A stretch of 64,000 bases of DNA from Curtobacterium poinsettiae (GCF_025677645.1 NZ_CP106879.1:3534001-3598000), one strand, 5' to 3'; shown: positions 32,380 to 41,536, counted from the first letter of the stretch. The notes: generated by a model not told the origin, from the letters alone. Translations and numbers: made by a program.

Positions 32380-33210
32380 ATGCGGGGGATGCACCAGGAC
32401 ACGATCGAGGTCGCCAACGACCGGATCGACGGACCACACGGACCGGTCCCCATCCGGCGGTACCGACCTCGGGTCCGGAGCGCCGGCAAGGGATCCCCGA
32501 CCCTGGTCTGGGTGCACGGTGGCGGGTTCTTCCGGGGCGACCTCGACCTGCCGGAGTCCCACGCCGTCGCTCGGGCACTCGCCGAGCGCGGCCTGCCGGT
32601 CGTGACCGTCGAGTACCGCCTCGGACCGCTGCCCGGACTGCCCTGGCTCGGACGGGGAGGACCGCGAGGGCGACGCCGGGCACCGCACGCGCGGGACGAG
32701 ATCGTCGCAGCGCTCCGGCACCTGCAGGATGAGGCGTCCGCCGGCCTGCTGCTCGGCGGAGCGAGCGCGGGTGCGTGCCTGGCGGCGTCCGCGGTCGCGA
32801 CCGCCCCGCCGCTGGTCGGCCTCGTGCTGACCTACGGGTTCTTCCACGCCCGGCTCCCCCGTGACCCGGCGGTGCGGCGACTCGTCCGAGGGCATCGGCG
32901 GCTCACGCACGCGCCGCTGCTGCTCGACCTGAACAACCGGGCCTACGCGGGCGGTCGCCCCGCTGCGGTCCACCCGGCGTCCGACGACCTCGGCGGGTTC
33001 CCCCGCACCCTGCTGATCGACGCCGAGCGGGACGTGATGCGCGCCTCGGGCGAGCGCTTCGCGAACGAGCTCGAGGCCGCGGACGTCGAGGTCGAACGAC
33101 ACGTCCTGCCGGGCAGCCGTCACGCGTTCCTCAACCGACCCGGCACGCGGGACTTCGACGACACGATCGAACGCGTCGCGGATTGGGCTGACCGGACGCC
33201 CATCCGCTGA
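32380..33210 (+). CDS. Alpha/beta hydrolase of the hormone-sensitive lipase family
   Basis: A 276-residue cytosolic esterase-like protein. It has the HSL-family oxyanion motif VHGGGFFRG near residue 45, the nucleophile elbow GGASAGACL near 129, an Asp in LIDAERDVMRASGE near 215 and a late His in GSRHAFLN near 248, so the catalytic triad is complete. The natural ester substrate is unknown. Confidence 0.88.
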   Translation: MRGMHQDTIEVANDRIDGPHGPVPIRRYRPRVRSAGKGSPTLVWVHGGGFFRGDLDLPESHAVARALAERGLPVVTVEYRLGPLPGLPWLGRGGPRGRRRAPHARDEIVAALRHLQDEASAGLLLGGASAGACLAASAVATAPPLVGLVLTYGFFHARLPRDPAVRRLVRGHRRLTHAPLLLDLNNRAYAGGRPAAVHPASDDLGGFPRTLLIDAERDVMRASGERFANELEAADVEVERHVLPGSRHAFLNRPGTRDFDDTIERVADWADRTPIR

Positions 33211-33275
33211 GCGCTCATCCGCCTGCGAAGGGCGGACATCCGGGAACGCCAGGCACACCGCGGACGTACTCTGGG

Positions 33276-33328
33276 TTCGGAAGCAACGGCGGTTCCGAAT
33301 CCCCTTCGCCACGCTCCCAGCCGTGGCG
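33276..33328 (+). promoter_or_regulatory. Two hairpins in the 5' leader of the DUF3892-like gene
   Basis: TTCGGAA (33276-33282) pairs with TTCCGAA (33293-33299), and CGCCACG (33307-33313) pairs with CGTGGCG (33322-33328). A possible -10, TACTCT, lies just upstream at 33267-33272. The two stems would fold in a leader of roughly 60 bases before the start codon. No known riboswitch is recognised. Confidence 0.4.
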
Positions 33329-33338
33329 CCTCACCACC

Positions 33339-33701
33339 GTGACGAAGAGTTCCATCGTGACCGAACACCTCATCGAGTACGTCGCCCGCGACCGCACGGG
33401 CATCACCGCCGTCGTGACACCGACCGGTGTGATCGACGTGGACACCGTGATCCAGCACATCCGCGCCGGCCACGCGGGCTACTACGTGGCTGCCGACTCG
33501 TGGAAGCGCACGCCGGTCCGGAGCATGTCGTTCATCGGCGGGACCTACCTGTTCGCCAACTGGGACGGATCGAAGCGGAACATGCTGCACGACCTGGCAT
33601 TCCGCTCACCGACCCGCTCGATCGAGACGCCCCACGAGCCGGAGTCGCGGTTCTCGCGGTTCCTGGACGCGCTGTTCGGCAGGCGCACACCGCAGCTGTG
33701 A
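33339..33701 (+). CDS. Small DUF3892-like protein
   Basis: A 120-residue soluble protein. The central part (ITAVVTPTGVIDVDTVIQHIRAGHAGYYVAADS, then MSFIGGTYLFANWDGSKRNMLHDL) has the strand/turn pattern of DUF3892 proteins, which are of unknown function; the match is by pattern only. The GTG at 33339 is listed, but the GTG at 33357 (VTEHLIEYV) is a good alternative. It is followed by a strong convergent hairpin. Confidence 0.65.
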   Translation: MTKSSIVTEHLIEYVARDRTGITAVVTPTGVIDVDTVIQHIRAGHAGYYVAADSWKRTPVRSMSFIGGTYLFANWDGSKRNMLHDLAFRSPTRSIETPHEPESRFSRFLDALFGRRTPQL

Positions 33702-33737
33702 CCCCCACCCACCGGGTGAACACGCGTGGTGCAGGGG

Positions 33738-33790
33738 ACCGCCTGGAGGCGCGGCGTGCGTCGCGGACGCAGGTCGCGCCTCCAGGCGGT
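33738..33790. terminator. 16-bp hairpin of the GGAGGC family between convergent genes
   Basis: Perfect arms 33738-33753 (ACCGCCTGGAGGCGCG) and 33775-33790 with a 21-base loop, between the DUF3892-like gene (+) and the MFS gene (-). Confidence 0.75.
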
Positions 33791-33798
33791 TGCGTCGG

Positions 33799-35178
33799 TC
33801 AGCGGACCGACTTGATGGGCAGGATCACGAGGGCGCCGAGGATGACGGCGACGCCGGCACCCCAGAGCATGAGGGTGTAGTTGCCGCCACCACCGATGCC
33901 GAGCAGGAACAGGCCGACGGCGGGGGCGAGCGACTGCGGCAGGGCGTTCGCGATGTTGATGACTCCGAGGTCCTTGCCGGGGCGCTCCGGGTCGGGCAGG
34001 ACGTCGACGATCAGGGCGGTGTCGATGGCGGCGTAGATACCGAAGGCGAACCCGAGGACGATCTCGGCGAAGTAGAACCCGCCGACGGTGTCGACGTGGG
34101 CCAGGATGACCAGGCCGACGGCGGTCATGGCCGTCGACCCCCAGACGAAGGCCTTGCGACGCTGGATCCGGTCGGAGACCCATCCGGACAGGGCGGCACT
34201 CACGAGCAGAGCGATCGTGTACAGCAGCACACCGAACGCGACGACGCCGACTGCCTCGGACTGCGGGAGGCCGATCTGGTCCTCCATGTACAGCAGGCGG
34301 TACGTGGTGAACATGAACGTGCCGAAGGTGATGAGGAAGCGCCCCCACCACGCGAGCCCGAAGTCGCGGTGCTTGATCGGGTTCGTCCAGAACGAGCTGA
34401 TGAGGTTGATCCAGCTGAACGGCTTGAACGGTGTCGTCGGCAGCTCGTCACGGGCCACGATCGAGTAGACGACGATCGCGACGATCGCCAGGACACCGGG
34501 TGCGATGAAGAGCAGCGGCAGGTTGCCGACCAGGTAGACGGCGAGGTACAGGCCCGCGAGGATCGCGATGTTCTGCGCGAGGGCGATCGCGCTCGACGCC
34601 TTGCCGCGCTGGAACTCCGGCACGTTGTCGGCGAAGCTCGCGGTCAACGTCGCGAGGACCGCGTTCGCCGAGACCTGGGCGAGCACCCACGCGAAGGTGA
34701 GCTGCAGGACGTCCGGGGCGAAGGCGAGCCAGGCGAGGGCGACGACGAAGACGAGGACTCCGCCGACCATCCAGGGGCGGCGACGGCCCCACCGCGTGCG
34801 GGTGCGGTCCGAGATCGCACCGAACAGCGGGTTGGCGAACAGCGCACCGAGGGCACCGAACGGCAGGACGGAGCCGACGACGGTCTCGGGGCTCGACGGG
34901 TTGAGCTCGGTCGCCTTGATCGACATGCTGACGAACACCGGCGTGAGCAGGGCGAAGAAGAGGCCGAACTGGCCGAGGCTGAGCGCCCAGAGGTACCCCT
35001 TGCCGACGCGGAGCGTGGAGACCGACTGGGTGATGCCCTCGACCGAGAAGGCGCGGGACGCCGCGGCCTCGGACGTGGTCGACCCCGAGGTGGCGGTGGC
35101 GGGCGGGACCGCTGTGGCACCCAGGCCGCCCAGGGGTTCCTTGGGGCCGGGTTGGTTGTTCGACGTCGGTGTCGGCAT
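33799..35178 (-). CDS. MFS transporter of the GPH/SLC45-like group
   Basis: A 459-residue, twelve-helix transporter. SDRTRTRWGRRRPWMVGG after helix 2 is the hallmark of GPH/SLC45-type glycoside or sucrose:cation symporters. A 50-residue hydrophilic N-terminal segment precedes the first helix. The ATG at 35178 follows GGAGGAG closely. Likely substrate: an oligosaccharide or disaccharide (family inference). Confidence 0.87.
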   Translation of the reverse strand: MPTPTSNNQPGPKEPLGGLGATAVPPATATSGSTTSEAAASRAFSVEGITQSVSTLRVGKGYLWALSLGQFGLFFALLTPVFVSMSIKATELNPSSPETVVGSVLPFGALGALFANPLFGAISDRTRTRWGRRRPWMVGGVLVFVVALAWLAFAPDVLQLTFAWVLAQVSANAVLATLTASFADNVPEFQRGKASSAIALAQNIAILAGLYLAVYLVGNLPLLFIAPGVLAIVAIVVYSIVARDELPTTPFKPFSWINLISSFWTNPIKHRDFGLAWWGRFLITFGTFMFTTYRLLYMEDQIGLPQSEAVGVVAFGVLLYTIALLVSAALSGWVSDRIQRRKAFVWGSTAMTAVGLVILAHVDTVGGFYFAEIVLGFAFGIYAAIDTALIVDVLPDPERPGKDLGVINIANALPQSLAPAVGLFLLGIGGGGNYTLMLWGAGVAVILGALVILPIKSVR

Positions 35179-35310
35179 GACTCCTCCTCGAGTCATCGGG
35201 GGCTACCGCCCTCTCAATCCCTAGTCCTACTAGGTGATCGGGACAGTAACACCGAAAACCGTTTCCCGGAAGGTTTCTGACGTGATGTTGCGTGGATCGC
35301 GCGGGCGCAG

Positions 35311-35350
35311 CACGACGCCCCCGCTGCCGTGTGACGACGGGGGCGTCGTG
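35311..35350 (-). terminator. 13-bp hairpin after the small acidic gene
   Basis: CACGACGCCCCCG (35311-35323) pairs with CGGGGGCGTCGTG (35338-35350). It lies 26 bases past the stop of the minus-strand acidic gene. Confidence 0.7.
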
Positions 35351-35376
35351 GCGCGTCAGCCCGCCGGCCGGGGCGC

Positions 35377-35547
35377 CTAGTGCTCGCCGTCCTCTTCCGG
35401 GTTGAAGTGGGAGTCGTCACCCGTGTGACCCGCGGCCAGGCCGTCCGGGTTGTTCGGGATGGTGTTGTCGTCGCCGAGGCCGCCCGGCTTCTCGGTGCCC
35501 TCGGAGTCGTTCTTCGGGGCGTCGTGCGTGTTGTCACTGTCGGTCAT
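35377..35547 (-). CDS. Small acidic hydrophilic protein
   Basis: A 56-residue protein ([20 protein letters not shown] at its start), rich in Asp, Asn, Gly and Glu and probably disordered. It has no recognisable family. GGAG lies seven bases before the ATG, and a hairpin follows the gene, supporting it as real. It is separate from the divergent pxpA operon. Confidence 0.65.
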   Translation of the reverse strand: MTDSDNTHDAPKNDSEGTEKPGGLGDDNTIPNNPDGLAAGHTGDDSHFNPEEDGEH

Positions 35548-35656
35548 GAGCTGCTCCAGTGCAGAGATCGATCCGGCAGCACTGCCGCCGGTGGTACTGA
35601 GGACTCGGACAGTACGTGGCGCACCTCGGAAACCGCCGTCCGACCGGAGGAAGCGG

Positions 35657-35694
35657 ATGACAGGGACCGGGGCGATCGGTAGATTGTTCAACAA
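35657..35694 (+). promoter_or_regulatory. pxpABC promoter with GntR-type operator
   Basis: ATGACA (35657-35662), a 17-base spacer and TAGATT (35680-35685) make a strong promoter. The perfect palindrome TTGTTCAACAA (35684-35694) overlaps the -10 and the expected transcription start, a repressor position. The identical 11-mer occurs at 41525-41535 beside the gntR gene. Confidence 0.72.
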
Positions 35695-35716
35695 CCCGCG
35701 AGGACAGGGAGCACCC

Positions 35717-36496
35717 GTGACGACGATCGACCTGAACAGCGACCTGGGCGAGGGCTTCGGCGCCTGGACCATGGGCGACGACGCCGCGATGCTCGATGTC
35801 GTCTCGAGCGCCAACGTCGCCTGCGGGTTCCACGCCGGCGACCCGACGATCATGCTCGCCACCGCCCGCGCCGCCGCCGAGCGTGGTGTGGCGATCGGCG
35901 CACACGTGGCCTACCGCGACCTGATCGGCTTCGGCCGCCGGCCCGTGCACGTCACGCCCGACGAGCTGTACGCCGACGTCGTCCACCAGCTCGGCGCGAT
36001 GGCCGCCACCGCGAACGTCGCCGGCACGGCCGTCACCTACGTCAAGCCGCACGGCGCCCTGTACAACACGGCCTGCGCCGACCCGGTGCAGGCGGACGCC
36101 GTCGTCCGTGCCGTGACCGACGTCGACCGGTCCCTCGCCGTGCTCGCGCTGCCCGGGTCGGAGCTGCTGCTGGCGGCCGAGCGGCACGGGCTCCGGGCGG
36201 TGAGCGAGGCCTTCGCCGACCGCGCCTACGAACCCGACGGCTCACTGGTGTCACGGAAGCAGCCGGGCTCGGTGCTGCACGACCCGGACGAGGTCGCTGC
36301 CCGGGTGCTCCGCATGGTCACCGACGGGGTCGCGGCCGCCGTCGACGGGTCCGAGGTCGCCGTGCGTGCCGACTCGGTCTGCGTGCACGGCGACTCCCCC
36401 GACGCGGTCGCGATGGCCCGAGCCATCCGGGCGCTGCTGACCGAGCACGGCGTGACGATCGCGCCGTTCGCACCGTCCCCACCGCTCGCGCCGTGA
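35717..36496 (+). CDS. pxpA: 5-oxoprolinase subunit A (LamB/YcsF family)
   Basis: A 259-residue cytosolic protein that works with PxpB and PxpC to hydrolyse 5-oxoproline to glutamate using ATP. Family signatures are [11 protein letters not shown] at the N-terminus, [13 protein letters not shown] near residue 35, [15 protein letters not shown] and VKPHGALYN near 110. The GTG at 35717 follows GGGAG; longer open frames upstream run through the promoter. It overlaps pxpB by four bases. Confidence 0.94.
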   Translation: MTTIDLNSDLGEGFGAWTMGDDAAMLDVVSSANVACGFHAGDPTIMLATARAAAERGVAIGAHVAYRDLIGFGRRPVHVTPDELYADVVHQLGAMAATANVAGTAVTYVKPHGALYNTACADPVQADAVVRAVTDVDRSLAVLALPGSELLLAAERHGLRAVSEAFADRAYEPDGSLVSRKQPGSVLHDPDEVAARVLRMVTDGVAAAVDGSEVAVRADSVCVHGDSPDAVAMARAIRALLTEHGVTIAPFAPSPPLAP

Positions 36497-37125
36497 CGGG
36501 TCCCGAGGTCCGCTCCGCCGGCGGCACTGCACTGCTCGCGACGTTCGAGACCCTCGCCGACGTCGTCGCCTTCCGCGCCGGGCTCGCACAGACCACCCTG
36601 CCGGGGCTGACCGAGGTCGTCTCCGGCGCCCGGACACTGCTGCTCCGGTTCGACCCGACCACGACGGACGCCGGGCGCCTCCGCTCGGAGCTCATCCAGG
36701 TCGCCCCGGTCAGCGCCACGCTCGACACGCACGAGACCGAGCCGCTCGTCATCCCCGTCACCTACGACGGTGAGGACCTCGACACCGTCACCGAGCTGAC
36801 CGGCATGCGGCGGGACGAGCTCGTGGCGTGGCACACCGGGCAGCTCTGGACGAGCGCGTTCTGCGGCTTCGCACCCGGCTTCAGCTACCTCACCGGCAGT
36901 GATCGACCGCTCGACCTGCCTCGCCGCAGCACCGCCCGGACGGCCGTCCCGAGCGGGGCCGTGGCGTTGGCCGGCGAGTTCAGCGCCGTCTACCCGCGGA
37001 CATCGCCCGGCGGCTGGCAGCTCATCGGCCGCACCGACGTGCCGATGTGGTCGCTCGACCGCACGCCTCCGGCACTCGCGCCCGCCGGAACCCTCGTCCG
37101 CTTCGTCGTGGCGAGTGCGGCATGA
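36493..37125 (+). CDS. pxpB: 5-oxoprolinase subunit B (KipI family)
   Basis: A 210-residue protein of the KipI/allophanate-hydrolase-subunit-1 family. Seen are [19 protein letters not shown] near residue 87, [13 protein letters not shown] near 122, [28 protein letters not shown] near 150 and the C-terminal [10 protein letters not shown]. It pairs with PxpC to form the catalytic part of prokaryotic 5-oxoprolinase. The start overlaps the pxpA stop (GTGA) and its own stop overlaps the pxpC start. Confidence 0.94.
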   Translation: MTGPEVRSAGGTALLATFETLADVVAFRAGLAQTTLPGLTEVVSGARTLLLRFDPTTTDAGRLRSELIQVAPVSATLDTHETEPLVIPVTYDGEDLDTVTELTGMRRDELVAWHTGQLWTSAFCGFAPGFSYLTGSDRPLDLPRRSTARTAVPSGAVALAGEFSAVYPRTSPGGWQLIGRTDVPMWSLDRTPPALAPAGTLVRFVVASAA

Positions 37126-38006
37126 CCGCGCTGACCGTCCTGCAGGTCGGGTACGGCGCGACCACGCAGGACCTCGGGCGCCCTGGCTTCAGCGACATGG
37201 GCCTCGGGGCGGCCGGGGCCGCCGACCGCGGCTCCGCGGCACTCGCCAACCGGCTGGTCGGCAACCGTCCCGACGCGGCCGTCCTGGAGGCCCTGCTCGG
37301 CTCCGTCACGCTCCGCGCCGACGCGTACGTGGTCGCGGCCACCACCGGCGCGGCCTGCCCCGTCGAGGTCGAGCGGGCGGACGGATCGGTCCGCGGTGCC
37401 GCCTCGCACGAGGTGCTGCTGCTGGCCCCGGGCGACACGCTCCGGATCGGCTCCGCGACCGTGGGCCTGCGCACCTACGTCGCGGTCCTCGGGGGCTTCG
37501 CGGTCGCCCCGGTGCTCGGCAGCCGCTCGTGGGACTCCCTCGCGCGCCTCGGTCCGCCGCCGCTGTCGGCCGGTGACGTCCTGCCCGTCGGCGACGCCCG
37601 GGTGTCGTGGCCGATCGTCGACGCGGTGCCGCAGCCCGAAGCCCGGTGGTCCGACGGGCCGGTCGTGCTCGACGTGGTGCCCGGACCGCGCGACGACTGG
37701 TTCACCCCGGAGTGGCGTGCGACCCTGACCGGTCAGGACTTCTCCGTCAGTGCGGACAGCGACCGCGTGGGGGTCCGCACCACGGCAGAGACGCCGCTCG
37801 TCCGCGCCGTGGCACGCGAGCTGCCGAGCGAGGGCGTCGAGACCGGTTCACTGCAGGTGCCACCCGAGGGCTTCCCCGTGCTGTTCCTCGCCGACCACCC
37901 GGTGACCGGCGGGTACCCGGTCATCGCCGTCCTGACGCCGTCGTCGGTCGACCTCGCGGCGCAGCTCCGTCCGGGCGATCCGCTCCGGTTCCGCATCCTC
38001 GGATGA
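37122..38006 (+). CDS. pxpC: 5-oxoprolinase subunit C (KipA family)
   Basis: A 294-residue KipA/allophanate-hydrolase-subunit-2 protein: TTQDLGRPGFSDMGLGAAGAADR at the N-terminus, LRTYVAVLGGFAVAPVLGS near residue 112, and the C-terminal half with ETGSLQVPPEGFPVLFLADHPVTGGYPVIAVL. Its start overlaps the pxpB stop (ATGA), completing pxpABC. The order A-B-C in one transcript is common. Confidence 0.94.
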   Translation: MTALTVLQVGYGATTQDLGRPGFSDMGLGAAGAADRGSAALANRLVGNRPDAAVLEALLGSVTLRADAYVVAATTGAACPVEVERADGSVRGAASHEVLLLAPGDTLRIGSATVGLRTYVAVLGGFAVAPVLGSRSWDSLARLGPPPLSAGDVLPVGDARVSWPIVDAVPQPEARWSDGPVVLDVVPGPRDDWFTPEWRATLTGQDFSVSADSDRVGVRTTAETPLVRAVARELPSEGVETGSLQVPPEGFPVLFLADHPVTGGYPVIAVLTPSSVDLAAQLRPGDPLRFRILG

Positions 38007-38069
38007 CCGATCCGGAACACGCGGAGGGGGTCAGGAGTTGGCTCGAACACCGCTGACGAAAGGTTCCCC

Positions 38070-38372
38070 ATGTCGATGACCGTCCTGCTCGAGGTCCAGT
38101 TCCAGAGCGACGCCCCCGCCGATGCCGTCCAGACGGCGATCCGCGAGACGCTCGAACAGACCGCATCGTTCCACGGCCTGGAGTCGCTCGAGGTCCTGGT
38201 CGACGACGCCGACCCGAACACGATGGTCGTCGTCGAGTCGTGGACGACCGCCGCGGACCACGACACCTACGTGGCGTGGCGGGCGACCCCGGAGGGTGCA
38301 GCGGCCATCGGCCCGCTCCTGGCGGCCTCGCCGATCACCCGCACCTTCGGCCGGAGCGTCCCGCTCGACTGA
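38070..38372 (+). CDS. Antibiotic biosynthesis monooxygenase (ABM)-like small protein
   Basis: A 100-residue ferredoxin-like dimeric alpha/beta protein of the ABM superfamily (MTVLLEVQFQS..., FHGLESLEVLVDDADPNTMVVVESW, then DHDTYVAW). Relatives are quinol monooxygenases or reactive-aldehyde handling proteins. The ATG follows GAAAGG. It lies 63 bases after pxpC and may share its transcript, but nothing links it chemically to 5-oxoproline. Confidence 0.8.
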   Translation: MSMTVLLEVQFQSDAPADAVQTAIRETLEQTASFHGLESLEVLVDDADPNTMVVVESWTTAADHDTYVAWRATPEGAAAIGPLLAASPITRTFGRSVPLD

Positions 38373-38424
38373 GACGGCGCCCGCGCCGGGGCCGCAGCAC
38401 CGCGTCGGCGCCGGACGCGATCGC

Positions 38425-38607
38425 TCAGATGGTGTCGTCGTCGGTGTCGAGCGGCACCGGTCGGTCGTCGTCGGGGAGCACTTCGTCGTCCGCGTCGTCG
38501 ACCACCGGCAGGTCGTCGGGGTCGAGCACGGTCGGCTCCGGTTCGTAGTCGGTCTCCTGCGCCTCGCGGAAGTCGTCGAGGGTCTCGTCGTCCTTCGGAT
38601 CGCTCAT
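38425..38607 (-). CDS. Small Asp-rich acidic protein
   Basis: A 60-residue, very acidic protein (MSDPKDDETLDDFREAQETD at its start; tail DDDRPVPLDTDDDTI), predicted disordered. Family unknown. TACCTT ends seven bases before the ATG, a leaderless-type start. It is the second such small acidic protein in the window (the other is at 35377-35547); the two share composition but no clear alignment. Confidence 0.6.
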   Translation of the reverse strand: MSDPKDDETLDDFREAQETDYEPEPTVLDPDDLPVVDDADDEVLPDDDRPVPLDTDDDTI

Positions 38608-38614
38608 GGCCCCG

Positions 38615-38620
38615 AAGGTA
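38615..38620 (-). promoter_or_regulatory. -10 hexamer TACCTT, leaderless start for the acidic protein
   Basis: TACCTT on the minus strand ends seven bases before the ATG at 38607. Confidence 0.45.
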
Positions 38621-38669
38621 CCTCCGGATCCTCGACGTGTCCGCAGACGATCAGCGCTCCCGACGACGA

Positions 38670-39731
38670 TCAGCGGGCAGCGTGCTCCCGGGCCTCCATG
38701 GCGTCCCAGGCGAAGCTCGCCAGCCAGTGGGTGGAGTAGTACTCCTCGCCCACGCTCGCCGCGAGCCCCGAGGCCAGCAGCCGGTCGGCCGCGTCGTCGA
38801 GCAGGTCGGCGATCCCGGTGCCGGAGTCGTCCGGACCGTCGGCGCGGAGTGCGTCCGCGATGCGCCGGGCCGACCCCGCCCGCGACAGGTCGAGTCCGAA
38901 CAGGTGCACCTGCTGCGGGTCGTTCTCGTCGCGGACCACCGTCGACCGCAGGATCGCGTCGCCCGGCCGCACCGCGGCGAAGAAGTCGCGCGCCCACGTG
39001 GCGAACTCCGGGGCGGGCAGCACCGTCCGCATCAGGTCGGCTTCGGCGAGGCCGGCGGACAGGAAGTCGTGCCCGCTCCGCTCCCAGGCGAACGGCCACC
39101 CGGCGTCCGCGCCGAACCAGTCCTGCGCAGCCCCCTCGACCGCTGCCGCCAGGGCCGGCCGGTCGAGGGACCGAGCGGCCTCGAGCACGAGCAGCAACCC
39201 GAACGCGGAGTTCGAGTGCACACCGTGCCGGACCGGGTGCGCAGCGCCGTCGATCCACCGGACGACCAGGTCTTCGAGGACGTCGACGACGGGCGTGAAC
39301 CCCGGCGCCAGTGCCCGGACGGCGGGCACCTCGGATGCCGACACCTCGGCGGCGAGCCGCGCGAGCCAGGCCCAGCCGTAGGGGCGCTCGTAGTGCGGCG
39401 TCTCGCGCAGGTAGGCCGCCTCGGTCGCGAGGTGATCCGTCGTGAGGTGCGCCTGCAGGATCGAGGTGAGCCGGGCCTCCAGGTCGGTGGGCAGGCCGTG
39501 CGCGACCAGGCGCGCCGCGAGCCAGTGCATGTGCACCGACGAGTGCCAGTCGTACGACGTGGCGAAGGCGGGGTGGAGCTCGACGGGCAGCGCCCGGTCG
39601 TCCGGTCCGGACGTCGCGTGGTGCGCGGCGTACGGGTACTCGCGGGTCGTGTTGTCCGCGGCGACGGCCGCGAAGCGGTCGGCCCAGGCGGCCCTGGTCA
39701 GGTCGATCGGGGCGGCATCAGAATGCGACAA
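38670..39731 (-). CDS. DUF2891 family protein
   Basis: A 353-residue soluble, mostly helical protein with the conserved SYDWHSSVHMHWLAARL near residue 60 and ERPYGWAWLARLAAE near 118; the fold is probably an alpha/alpha barrel. DUF2891 genes are often next to DUF979/DUF969, as here, but the activity is unknown. The start is a TTG at 39731 with GGGAG nine bases upstream, overlapping the DUF979 gene by 14 bases. Conserved His, Trp and Asp residues suggest an enzyme. Confidence 0.85.
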   Translation of the reverse strand: MSHSDAAPIDLTRAAWADRFAAVAADNTTREYPYAAHHATSGPDDRALPVELHPAFATSYDWHSSVHMHWLAARLVAHGLPTDLEARLTSILQAHLTTDHLATEAAYLRETPHYERPYGWAWLARLAAEVSASEVPAVRALAPGFTPVVDVLEDLVVRWIDGAAHPVRHGVHSNSAFGLLLVLEAARSLDRPALAAAVEGAAQDWFGADAGWPFAWERSGHDFLSAGLAEADLMRTVLPAPEFATWARDFFAAVRPGDAILRSTVVRDENDPQQVHLFGLDLSRAGSARRIADALRADGPDDSGTGIADLLDDAADRLLASGLAASVGEEYYSTHWLASFAWDAMEAREHAAR

Positions 39732-40800
39732 GGTACATGACTCCCATGTTGACGACGAGCAGGATGGCGGCGGTGGGGATCTGCGCCTTGATCGGGCCGT
39801 ACTTGTCCCGCATCTCGAGCAGGGCGGCCGGCACCAGGTTGAAGTTCGCGGCCATCGGGGTGACGAGCGTCCCGCAGAAGCCGGCCAGCATGCCGATCGC
39901 GAAGATCGCGGCGGGGTTGCCGTCGAAGCCCTGCACCAGCACGGGCCAGCCGATCGCGGCCGTCATGATCGGGAACGCGGCGAACGCGTTGCCCATGATG
40001 ATCGTGAACAGCGCCATGCCCAGGCAGTAGATGACCACGGCGGCGAGCAGCGAGCCGTCGGGCAGGACCGACTTGATGATCGTGCCGACGGCGTCACCGA
40101 CCCCCGCCTGGGTGAAGACGATGCCGAGCGTCGAGAGCATCTGCGGCAGCAGCGCTGCCCAGCCGATCGCCTGCAACAGGCGACCGCCCTCGCGGATCGG
40201 GGTGGCGATCTTCGGCGGGCGCAGGACGAACACGGCCACGACCACGGCGAGCACGGAACCGATGCCCAGGCCGGTCAGGGTCGCGCTGCCCTCTGCGAGG
40301 AGCGGTTCGCCGCCGAACGAGACGAGGGGGCCGAGCGTCGCGACCAGCACGGCGACCACCGGCACCACGAGGGCCGGGATGAAGAGCCGGTTGCCGTACT
40401 TCGTCGCGAACGCGGCACGCTCGTCCGGGCTGGTGGTGGCGAGCACACTCGTGCTGCCGCTGCCGGCGTTCGTGATCTCCTGCGTGACGCCGGTGGGTTC
40501 GGCGGGGCCGGTCTCGGCACCCGTGCCGGCGCCGGGGATGCTCGCGACCCGGGTGCGGCTCGTCGTGCCGGTGAAGCCGAGTCCGGCGAGCGCGACCATC
40601 ACGAGGACGGCGATCCCGAGCGTCCAGGCCGGCACGGTGCTGGCGGCGACGAAGGTGCCGTAGAAGAAGGACAGCCCGAGGATGCCCCAGAACGCCGCGT
40701 TGCCCAGGCGCTTCGCGTGCGCGGTGTCGGTGACGATCAGGACGGCGACGGCGATGAAGAACGCGCCGATGAGCCAGTAGAGCCATTCGCTGGTGATCAC
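39718..40800 (-). CDS. DUF979 family membrane protein (candidate 5-oxoproline permease subunit)
   Basis: A 360-residue protein with about nine transmembrane helices and a hydrophilic insertion near residues 80-125. The C-terminal half has the conserved IIMGNAFAAFPIMTAAIGWPVLVQGFDGNP and LAGFCGTLVTPMAANFNLVPAALLEM. DUF979 nearly always pairs with DUF969; the pair is associated with pyroglutamyl-peptide or 5-oxoproline genes and is presumed to be a transporter. The GTG start overlaps the DUF969 stop (GTGA). Confidence 0.86.
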   Translation of the reverse strand: MITSEWLYWLIGAFFIAVAVLIVTDTAHAKRLGNAAFWGILGLSFFYGTFVAASTVPAWTLGIAVLVMVALAGLGFTGTTSRTRVASIPGAGTGAETGPAEPTGVTQEITNAGSGSTSVLATTSPDERAAFATKYGNRLFIPALVVPVVAVLVATLGPLVSFGGEPLLAEGSATLTGLGIGSVLAVVVAVFVLRPPKIATPIREGGRLLQAIGWAALLPQMLSTLGIVFTQAGVGDAVGTIIKSVLPDGSLLAAVVIYCLGMALFTIIMGNAFAAFPIMTAAIGWPVLVQGFDGNPAAIFAIGMLAGFCGTLVTPMAANFNLVPAALLEMRDKYGPIKAQIPTAAILLVVNMGVMYLVAF

Positions 40801-41525
40801 GATGCTGCCCCCAGGGTCGGGGCGTCGGCACGGGCGTCCGCCGCCATCTTGTCGAGTCGGCGGTCGAACAGCAGCATGCGTCCGCCGTGCACGATGAGCG
40901 CCGCGATGCCCGTCGGGATCGCCCACAGGGCCAGGTCGATCGGTTCGAGCGACAGCCCGTAGGTCGAGTCGACGAACGTCGTGATGAGCAGGATCGAGCC
41001 GACCGCGACGAAGACGTCCTCGCCGAAGAACACGCCGACGGTGTCCGACGACGCGGAGTAGCCCTTGATCTTCTCGCGCATGCGGTCGTCGATCCGCCCA
41101 TACTTCTTGGTCGCCGCACCCTCGGCCATCGGGTAGACCAGCGGGCGCACGGTCTGCGCCGGGCCACCGATGCTCGTCAGGCCGACCGCCGCGGTGACCT
41201 GCCGGATCACCAGGTACCCGGCGAGCAGACGACCGGTCGTGAGCTTGTCGAGCTTCGCGATCAGACGCTTCGCCTGGTCCTGCAGGCCGTAGCGCTCGAT
41301 CAGACCGATGACGGGCAGGACGAGCGCGAAGGTCGTGACGGACCGGCTCGAGGCGAACCCGTTGCCGAACGCGTCGAGGATGCCGACGGGACCGATCCCG
41401 CCGATGGCCGCGGTCACGATGCCCGCGACCGTGACGACGAGGAGCGCGTTGATGCGCAGCGCGAAGCCGACGATGACGACGGCGACGCCGATGAGGACGA
41501 ACATGCGGGACAGTCTGGACCGCAT
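40797..41525 (-). CDS. DUF969 family membrane protein (candidate 5-oxoproline permease subunit)
   Basis: A 242-residue protein with about six helices and the conserved TSIGGPAQTVRPLVYPMAEGAA and SASSDTVGVFFGEDVFVAVGSILL. It is the invariable partner of DUF979. The ATG at 41525 lies inside the TTGTTCAACAA operator; the ATG at 41504 (MFVLIGVAVVIVG) is an alternative start. First gene of the DUF969-DUF979-DUF2891 operon, divergent from gntR. Confidence 0.86.
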   Translation of the reverse strand: MRSRLSRMFVLIGVAVVIVGFALRINALLVVTVAGIVTAAIGGIGPVGILDAFGNGFASSRSVTTFALVLPVIGLIERYGLQDQAKRLIAKLDKLTTGRLLAGYLVIRQVTAAVGLTSIGGPAQTVRPLVYPMAEGAATKKYGRIDDRMREKIKGYSASSDTVGVFFGEDVFVAVGSILLITTFVDSTYGLSLEPIDLALWAIPTGIAALIVHGGRMLLFDRRLDKMAADARADAPTLGAAS

Positions 41526-41536
41526 TGTTCAACAAT
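41524..41536. promoter_or_regulatory. GntR-type operator between DUF969 and gntR
   Basis: The perfect 13-base palindrome ATTGTTCAACAAT lies at the DUF969 start and 66 bases before the gntR start. Its 11-base core is identical to the one at the pxpA promoter. TTGTTnAACAA-type palindromes are typical of FCD-class GntR regulators. Confidence 0.7.

Noticed and set aside
32281..32390. Short minus-strand peptide ending TIATLTWNDETGRVEMTGD...
   Set aside because: It reads rather protein-like and could be a gene tail or a 36-codon gene from a GTG near 32388, but it overlaps the hydrolase start and has no ribosome site or known relative.
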